11,287 nt of DNA from an uncultured Chloroflexota bacterium (lineage in GTDB: Bacteria; Chloroflexota; Anaerolineae; Aggregatilineales; Phototrophicaceae). Numbering within the stretch: position 1 is the first letter of the stretch; every line of letters begins with the position of its first letter. Below are positions 6,433 through 11,287 of this stretch, in pieces. The stretch is taken from the NCBI GenBank assembly GCA_937988705.1, contig CALKIA010000636.1, positions 1-11,287 of the forward strand, in the 5' to 3' direction. A model generated the notes under the pieces. That model did no database searches and was not told the origin of the DNA. It worked only from the letters and a program-made list of their open reading frames with translations. The position numbers were made by a program, and so were the translations under genes.

Positions 6433-8775
6433 ATGCCTGCACTCCAACGAGGACGAGCTCGGACGCTGACACTGCTGTTCGTCCTCATCACCAGTTTGTA
6501 CATGACCACTTACAGCGCGCACGTCGAAAGCGGCGATGCGCGCCGTCTTTTGGATACGGTCAGCAGCCTTGTCGATCATGGTGATTTCCTTCTCGACCTC
6601 TCCGCGTGGCAGTTCGCACCGGAAGAATTCGATGTAACCAATCCGCTGCCGCTGCAGAGCGGCAACGTCGAGCCGCTGCAAGTGCTCGCGGCCGCGCCGC
6701 TCTACCTATTGGCGAAACTCACCCCTCTCGGTCTGGTGCACACCGCGTATCTGCTCAATGTGCTGGTCGGCGCGCTGGCGGGCTGCGTCCTGTACAGCTA
6801 TGCGCTGACACTGGGCTACCGTGAACGGACGGCTGTGCTCGCGGCGATGGTGTTCGCAGCGTGTACGGTCATGTGGGTCTACAGTAAGACGTTTTTCCGC
6901 GAACCCCTCATGCTGCTGCTGCTGCTCACGAGCGCGTACCTGATCGAGCGCCTGCGTCTCCGCAATTACCAATCGCCGCCCCTGTTGATCCTGCTGGTTC
7001 TTGCGATAGTCGCGCTGGTTTTGACCAAGGCCTCGGCGGTCATCAGCCTGCCCGCGCTGCTGATCCTCGCCGTGCCGTCGGTGCGCGGGGTCAACTGGCG
7101 GCGCGTAGCCATGGGCGGTGGGCTGATTCTCGTGCTGCTTGCCGTCGTCTTCGTGCTGCTTGCGCTCTTCGGAGAAGCGGTCGGCGCCGGCAGTCGGTTT
7201 AACGTGCTGCGCATTCTCACCGAGGGGACGCCCCGCTATTTTCTCACAGCCCTGCACGCCTATCTGGTCAGTCCCGGTGGGAGCGTGTGGGGAACGTCAC
7301 CGATTTTGCTGCTGACCGTTCCGGGAATCGTCCTGCTGCTGCGGCGCGGGCAGATCCGTTATCCCGTCGCAATCCTTGTTATGGTGGTCGGGTTTGCGGG
7401 CGCATATGCATGGTTGAATGGTCCGCATTGGTTTGGCGGTTTGTCCTTCCCTCCGCGCTTTCTGATTCAGGTGATCCCGTTTGTGCTGATTGGTGCGCTC
7501 CCTGTGCTGGATAGAGTCGCTGCTGGTCGGTCGAAATGGTGGTGGATCGTCGCACCATTGATCGCCTACAGTCTGTGGGTTCAGATTACCGGCGCATCCT
7601 TGCGCCTAGATGCCTACGTCGACCTGCTGCCACCGGAAGCTGGGCGGCTGATCGAATGGGGCGGTGGTCTCAATGTCGTCCAATATCTGCGCCCCTTCAT
7701 GATCCCGAAGTTGTGGGGCCTCTACCCAGCGGATATCGCGTGGACGCAAATCGAACGCCCGGGGTACATCATGGGCTTCGTGGGCGTCGTGCTCGGGGCG
7801 GGGATTCTGCTTTGGCGGCGTTTGCGTTGGTGGTGGGCGTTGCCGGCGGCCTTCCTTGGAATTTCGATCGTAGGCTTGGTTGATCTCTACGGTGCAGATG
7901 CGCGCTATCGAGCCTTTGATCACTCATTGTTCGCGACCCTGCCGGTTCTGGAGCGCGAAACCGAACCGGGCGACGTGATCCTCTTGAGCAGCCCACGCTA
8001 CGAAACGTTTTTCGCGAACGCGGGTAAGCTGTGGGATGCGGGGCGGGTGATCGGCCTGCCGCTCCAGCCCGGTGAACGTCCGAGTGAAGACCAGCCCGCA
8101 CAGGTGGTTTCGGATAATCCTGACGCTTTGTTGTCGAGCCAAACGATTCGCTTGCTGCATAACTTGGCGCTGACGCATGATCGGCTGTGGTTGCTGGAAG
8201 ATGGCAGCCCGGATATCTGGTGGAGCGTGCGTCCCGTGGAACGCTTCCTCTCCGCGCACTATTATCCAATCCAGTATTGGCGGCTCGGTGATTTCACATG
8301 GTTGGTCGAGTACAGCACGGTCAGCGCGCCGAATCGCTCGGCATACCGTGGAGCAGAAAATTCGACCGACCTGAGTTTTGGCGAAACGCTGCGGTTGGTT
8401 GGATACGAATTACCCGTCGGACTCACTTATGCGCCGGGGGCTGTGCTGCCGATTTCGTTGTATTGGCAGACGGATACGCCGATTGCAGGTAATTATACGA
8501 TGGCGTTCTTCGTCAGAGATGTGAATGGTGCCGCCATTGCTCAGATGGATCTTGCGCCTGCGGGGGGCTTCCTGCCTACCAGCACGTGGACCGAGGGCGC
8601 GCCGGTGTGGGATAACCGCGCCGTCGAACTGCCCGCGGATCTGCCTGTGGGTGATTATCAACTGTGGGTGAAGGTCTACGAGTATACCGACGCCGCCCGC
8701 GATCTGCCCGTGACGACGGGAGAAGCGCTTGATGGCGTAATCGGCGTGCTACCTGTCCGCATTCAAGTGAGGTGA
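6433..8775 (+). CDS. GT-C/PMT-like membrane glycosyltransferase with C-terminal beta-sandwich
   Basis: The 780-residue protein begins with a basic N-terminus and a membrane helix (about 11-28), followed by an acidic loop with ESGD (32-35). This is the place where GT-C enzymes (PMT/ArnT type) carry the Asp/Glu needed for transfer from a lipid-linked sugar. About ten further membrane segments reach residue 485. Family-like motifs are YSKTFFREP (150-158) and HWFGGLSFPPRFL (332-344). Residues about 490-630 are soluble, with alternating beta strands and helices. Residues about 645-780 form a beta-rich domain with VLPISLYWQTD, FFVRDVNGAAIAQMD and LPVGDYQLWVKVYEYTD, presumably outside the membrane and perhaps binding carbohydrate. 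The likely role is glycosylation of proteins or surface polysaccharide. Donor and acceptor are unknown, and activity is inferred from fold-level similarity. The start follows the TPR stop by 3 nt and has only a weak ribosome binding site, suggesting translational coupling. Confidence 0.8.
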   Translation: MPALQRGRARTLTLLFVLITSLYMTTYSAHVESGDARRLLDTVSSLVDHGDFLLDLSAWQFAPEEFDVTNPLPLQSGNVEPLQVLAAAPLYLLAKLTPLGLVHTAYLLNVLVGALAGCVLYSYALTLGYRERTAVLAAMVFAACTVMWVYSKTFFREPLMLLLLLTSAYLIERLRLRNYQSPPLLILLVLAIVALVLTKASAVISLPALLILAVPSVRGVNWRRVAMGGGLILVLLAVVFVLLALFGEAVGAGSRFNVLRILTEGTPRYFLTALHAYLVSPGGSVWGTSPILLLTVPGIVLLLRRGQIRYPVAILVMVVGFAGAYAWLNGPHWFGGLSFPPRFLIQVIPFVLIGALPVLDRVAAGRSKWWWIVAPLIAYSLWVQITGASLRLDAYVDLLPPEAGRLIEWGGGLNVVQYLRPFMIPKLWGLYPADIAWTQIERPGYIMGFVGVVLGAGILLWRRLRWWWALPAAFLGISIVGLVDLYGADARYRAFDHSLFATLPVLERETEPGDVILLSSPRYETFFANAGKLWDAGRVIGLPLQPGERPSEDQPAQVVSDNPDALLSSQTIRLLHNLALTHDRLWLLEDGSPDIWWSVRPVERFLSAHYYPIQYWRLGDFTWLVEYSTVSAPNRSAYRGAENSTDLSFGETLRLVGYELPVGLTYAPGAVLPISLYWQTDTPIAGNYTMAFFVRDVNGAAIAQMDLAPAGGFLPTSTWTEGAPVWDNRAVELPADLPVGDYQLWVKVYEYTDAARDLPVTTGEALDGVIGVLPVRIQVR

Positions 8776-8776
8776 T

Positions 8777-9181
8777 ATGGTCTCGCAAGCACAAGAACGA
8801 GAAATACTGCAAGCTGCAAAAGTGATCGCGGTGGTCGGTTATTCGAATGATCCGAGCCGCACCAGCTATCAGATCGGCAAGTTCCTCAAGCAGGTCGGCT
8901 ACACGGTCTACGCAGTCAACCCTACCCTTGACGAAATCGACGGCGAAAAGGTCTATCATACGCTGGCCGATGTTCCCGAACCGATTGACATCGTGAACGT
9001 ATTTCGCCGCTCCGAATTCCTCGACGGCGTCGTTGATGAAGCGATCGCGGTCAAGGCGCAGACGGTCTGGGCACAACTGGGCGTCTTCGATACGGCGGCG
9101 GCGGCCAAAGCGGAGCAGGCCGGACTTGCGACGGTCATGGACACCTGCATCAAGGTCAGCTACAACCAGCTTATGCGCTAA
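8777..9181 (+). CDS. CoA-binding Rossmann-fold protein, YccU family
   Basis: This 134-residue cytosolic protein is a stand-alone CoA_binding_2 domain, close to the usual length of E. coli YccU-like proteins. The Rossmann start is VIAVVGYSNDPSRTSYQIGKFL (residues 16-37), where the glycine/serine turn and SRTSY should hold the nucleotide. The family-specific blocks YAVNPTLDEIDGEKVY, LADVPEPIDIVNVFR (72-86), AQTVWAQLGVFD and TVMDTCIKV follow in order. Members bind CoA or acyl-CoA and relate to the N-terminal part of ADP-forming acyl-CoA synthetases, but this one lacks the ligase domains and its physiological role is not established. It starts 1 nt after the glycosyltransferase-like gene, with a strong Shine-Dalgarno GAGGTGAT (8769-8776) that overlaps that gene's stop. 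It is the last gene of the four-gene unit. Confidence 0.92.
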   Translation: MVSQAQEREILQAAKVIAVVGYSNDPSRTSYQIGKFLKQVGYTVYAVNPTLDEIDGEKVYHTLADVPEPIDIVNVFRRSEFLDGVVDEAIAVKAQTVWAQLGVFDTAAAAKAEQAGLATVMDTCIKVSYNQLMR

Positions 9182-9189
9182 TCCGAAAC

Positions 9190-9261
9190 TTGTGCGCAAG
9201 AGAAATCTATGCGATGTGGTGGGGCAGAATCAATAGTCTGCCCCTACAAACCTGCGCACAA
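9190..9261. repeat. Nested inverted repeats in a convergent intergenic gap
   Basis: The inner hairpin pairs GGGGCAGA (9221-9228) with TCTGCCCC (9237-9244) around an 8-nt loop. Outer arms TTGTGCGCA (9190-9198) and TGCGCACAA (9253-9261) are also exact 9-bp reverse complements. The element fills most of the gap between the convergent CoA-binding and GT-C genes, whose stops are at 9181 and 9272. Neither side has a clear T-tract, so it is not a textbook intrinsic terminator. It could still block readthrough from both sides or be a dispersed palindrome. Confidence 0.55.
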
Positions 9262-9271
9262 CGGCTGGTGT

Positions 9272-10696
9272 TCAGCGGGTTTGCACCAGAGCGAGCTTTT
9301 GTTCGTGACTCATAAAGGGATCGTGCAGAATTTCATCTTTGTAATCGATGCTGATGGAGATGATGTACAGCGCGAATACCAGCGCGAACACCGTCGCGAT
9401 CCGGTGGACACTAGGCTGCCACAACCTTGGTACATGTGCCCATGTGCGACTCAGCCATACACCAACCAGTCCGCACAACGGCGGGAGGAACAAGAGCAGG
9501 AAGCGCGGATCATACGAAACGAACAGCCACCACGCCGCGAAGAACGGTAGAGTCCATGTGATGATCAGCAGATGCGCGGGTGCATTCAACCTCCGGCGCA
9601 CCAACTCCCCGACTGACAACCCGACACTGATGAGAATTAACCAGCCCGTAATGGCGAAGTTTTCGGGTTTGGTGATGAAGACCAACAGGCTGCTGATAGT
9701 GCGCTGGGCTTGGTCAGTCCACGCGGTGTTGGGGATCAGGAAGCCCGCGCCGATCTGGTTGCGCACGTACCAGCTACCCGCCACGGCGGCGCAAGCCGTT
9801 ACGCTGATCACGATGTGCCGTGCGCTCACCCGTCGATTGATGAGACTCCAGCCGAGCCACAGCAGCAGTACGGGTACGCTGATCAGCAGTCCGGCGTTTT
9901 TGGTCCACGCCGCTAATCCGATCATGGCTCCGCAGAGGAGAGCATCACGCGCGTGGCGTTCTTCCCACAGGCGCAGCGCGAAGATCGCCGCTAATAGGTA
10001 GAAGAAGGCCATCGGCAGATCCACATAGCCTGATGAGGCCCAGCGTGCAAACGAGGGCGTGAGCGCGAGCGTGAGCGCACCGAGCCAGCCCGCCAAGTCG
10101 CCGCCAATACGCTGCGCCAACCGATAGACTGCGGGCAGGCAGCCGAGCGCCAGCAGCGCGGGGATGATGCGCGCGAGATAGTCGTTTTCCCAACCGGACG
10201 CGATATAGGCGAAGGTGTAGATCAGCGGCAGGTGCGGCGCATAGGTCAAGTAGAGACTGTCTGCGCCGATGAGGGGAATCAAGCTCCCCAGGGCGACCAT
10301 CTGCTGCGCTTGCGGCTTGTAGATGCCGAGGGTATCGTCGCGGTAAAACGGAAAGTACGCCGCGTTGAACAAGATCGCTAGGCTGACGGCGAGCGGAATG
10401 ATCAGCGTCAAGTGGATGCGCGGCCGCTGGAACGAAAATCGCTTGGGCTGCCGCCGCCACCAAGCCGCACCCGGAAGCATGACCACGAAGTAGGGGAGGG
10501 CAATGCCGATCACCGTGAAAGGGATGCCGAGCAGCGACTCCCAGAACATGATCAGCGACAACGTCCCCGTCGCGAGCGCCAGCGCCAGCAGCACTTTGAG
10601 CGTCGGTTCTGGGTCGTCGCGCAGAATCCACGCGGCTGATGGGTAGCCAGCGAGCAGAATCAACCCCATGAGCACCCATGCCAGAGGTGTTTGCAT
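9272..10696 (-). CDS. GT-C/GT39-like polytopic membrane protein
   Basis: This 474-residue integral membrane protein has about ten to twelve hydrophobic segments from residue 5 to about 450. Features of the dolichyl-phosphate-mannose mannosyltransferase-like (GT39/PMT_2) group are the acidic pair in YRDDTLGIYKPQA (118-130), in the first large extracytoplasmic loop, and GYVDLPMAFFYLLA (223-236). GLAAWTKNAGLL (260-271) and SYDPRFLLLFLPPL (394-407) also fit. It probably transfers a sugar from a lipid carrier to an envelope acceptor; substrate and donor are unknown. It lacks the C-terminal beta-sandwich seen in the GT-C gene at 6433-8775, and the two are not obvious close paralogues. Its ATG lies 1 nt after the stop of the upstream dehydrogenase gene with only a weak Shine-Dalgarno, so translation is probably coupled. 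The C-terminus is a short cytosolic or loop tail after residue 450. Confidence 0.78.
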   Translation of the reverse strand: MQTPLAWVLMGLILLAGYPSAAWILRDDPEPTLKVLLALALATGTLSLIMFWESLLGIPFTVIGIALPYFVVMLPGAAWWRRQPKRFSFQRPRIHLTLIIPLAVSLAILFNAAYFPFYRDDTLGIYKPQAQQMVALGSLIPLIGADSLYLTYAPHLPLIYTFAYIASGWENDYLARIIPALLALGCLPAVYRLAQRIGGDLAGWLGALTLALTPSFARWASSGYVDLPMAFFYLLAAIFALRLWEERHARDALLCGAMIGLAAWTKNAGLLISVPVLLLWLGWSLINRRVSARHIVISVTACAAVAGSWYVRNQIGAGFLIPNTAWTDQAQRTISSLLVFITKPENFAITGWLILISVGLSVGELVRRRLNAPAHLLIITWTLPFFAAWWLFVSYDPRFLLLFLPPLCGLVGVWLSRTWAHVPRLWQPSVHRIATVFALVFALYIISISIDYKDEILHDPFMSHEQKLALVQTR

Positions 10697-10697
10697 A

Positions 10698-11287
10698 TTA
10701 ACTGAGCTTCACCTGATTGGGCAGCGGTTGTCCAGTGACGCCCGCGATCAGGTTTTCGGCGGCCATCAGCGCCATTTTGTCACGTGTCTTGACGGTCGCA
10801 CTGCCGATATGCGGCACGATCAGGCAGTTCGGCAAGGTGAGCAGCGGATCAGTCAGCGGGATGGGCTCGGGTTCGGTGACATCAAGCGCCGCACCCGTGA
10901 TCACGCCGTCGCGCAGCGCAGCGTACAATGCGTGCGGATCAACGGTACCGCCGCGTGTCGTATTGATGAGGATGGCCGTGCGTTTCATCTGCGCGAGCGT
11001 GTTAGCGTTGATCAGGTGGCGCGTGTCGGGCGTCAGCGGGGTGTGCAGCGAAACGAAATCGGACTCGCGCAGCAGCGTGGCCAAGTCCACGCGCGTCGCG
11101 CCGTGGGCGGCGGCCTGTTCGTCAGTGAGGTGCCGACTGGTGGCCAGAACGCGCAGATCGAAGCCCCGCGCCCGTTTGGCGACAGCCTGCCCGATGCGCC
11201 CCAAGCCGACAATCCCGAGCGTTGCGCCGTTCAGGTCAGTGCCGAGGAGCTGGCGGGGCTGCCAGGTTGTCCACTCCCCATCACGGA
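10698..11287 (-). CDS. D-isomer 2-hydroxyacid dehydrogenase, GRHPR/glyoxylate-reductase-like, 5' end beyond window
   Basis: The visible 195 residues are the C-terminal part of an NAD(P)H-dependent D-2-hydroxyacid dehydrogenase. The frame is open to the right window edge, so the true start lies outside; an internal TTG at 11204 would cut the Rossmann motif and is not the start. The cofactor site GLGRIG is at visible residues 27-32, HTPLTP at 81-86, and the catalytic set is Arg111 (NTTRGG), Glu140 (DVTEPEP) and His159 (PHIGSAT). The Glu-His spacing of 19 residues and the DVTEPEP/PLLTLPNC/PHIGSAT segment resemble human glyoxylate/hydroxypyruvate reductase, pointing to reduction of glyoxylate or hydroxypyruvate. 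Phosphoglycerate dehydrogenase is less likely because the chain ends shortly after the catalytic domain with no ACT domain. It is followed after 1 nt by the GT-C gene, probably in one transcript. Confidence 0.92.
   Translation of the reverse strand, partial: RDGEWTTWQPRQLLGTDLNGATLGIVGLGRIGQAVAKRARGFDLRVLATSRHLTDEQAAAHGATRVDLATLLRESDFVSLHTPLTPDTRHLINANTLAQMKRTAILINTTRGGTVDPHALYAALRDGVITGAALDVTEPEPIPLTDPLLTLPNCLIVPHIGSATVKTRDKMALMAAENLIAGVTGQPLPNQVKLS

Noticed and set aside
6910..6930. Run of CTG triplets
   Set aside because: It encodes a run of leucines in a membrane helix of the GT-C protein; this is ordinary codon bias rather than a functional microsatellite.
11202..11204. TTG at 11204 as start of the dehydrogenase
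   Set aside because: The frame continues upstream to the window edge with family-like sequence, and this TTG lies inside the cofactor-binding GLGRIG motif.

Overview
The window looks like chromosomal DNA from a Chloroflexota bacterium, probably Anaerolineae-like. This is inferred from protein style alone: a tandem-HTH regulator with a characteristic C-terminal tail, long GT-C membrane proteins with a C-terminal beta-sandwich, and a moderately GC-rich coding bias that opens many long antisense frames. No rRNA, tRNA, CRISPR array, insertion sequence or phage gene was found. The gene content is mostly housekeeping or envelope-related and densely packed.

Layout, left to right. (1) 1-836, minus: the N-terminal 278 codons of an acyl-CoA carboxylase carboxyltransferase (beta) subunit, running off the left edge. 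(2) 837-1010: a divergent intergenic region with one promoter for each side. (3) 1011-2996, plus: a KimA-like potassium transporter of the APC superfamily. (4) 3003-3025: a hairpin terminator shared with the convergent gene. (5) 3025-5019, minus: a soluble GAF-GAF-PAS histidine kinase without a visible partner response regulator. (6) 5020-5130: a second divergent promoter region with a mirrored 7-bp sequence at the two predicted transcription starts. (7) 5131-9181, plus: a tight four-gene unit (gaps of 9, 3 and 1 nt) encoding a tandem XRE-HTH protein, a TPR protein, a large GT-C glycosyltransferase-like membrane protein and a CoA-binding Rossmann protein. (8) 9182-9271: a short gap between convergent genes holding two nested inverted repeats. 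(9) 9272-11287, minus: a two-gene unit with a 1-nt gap, consisting of a 5'-truncated hydroxypyruvate/glyoxylate reductase-like dehydrogenase followed by a second GT-C-type membrane protein.

How the genes may work together is mostly inference. The kinase and the HTH protein are transcribed back to back from adjacent promoters and could be co-controlled. The HTH and TPR proteins are co-transcribed with a surface-glycan-type membrane enzyme, so the first two may form a regulatory pair. No clear novel defence or mobile system is visible. The most interesting items are the separate HTH/TPR pair and the mirrored candidate operator in its promoter region.
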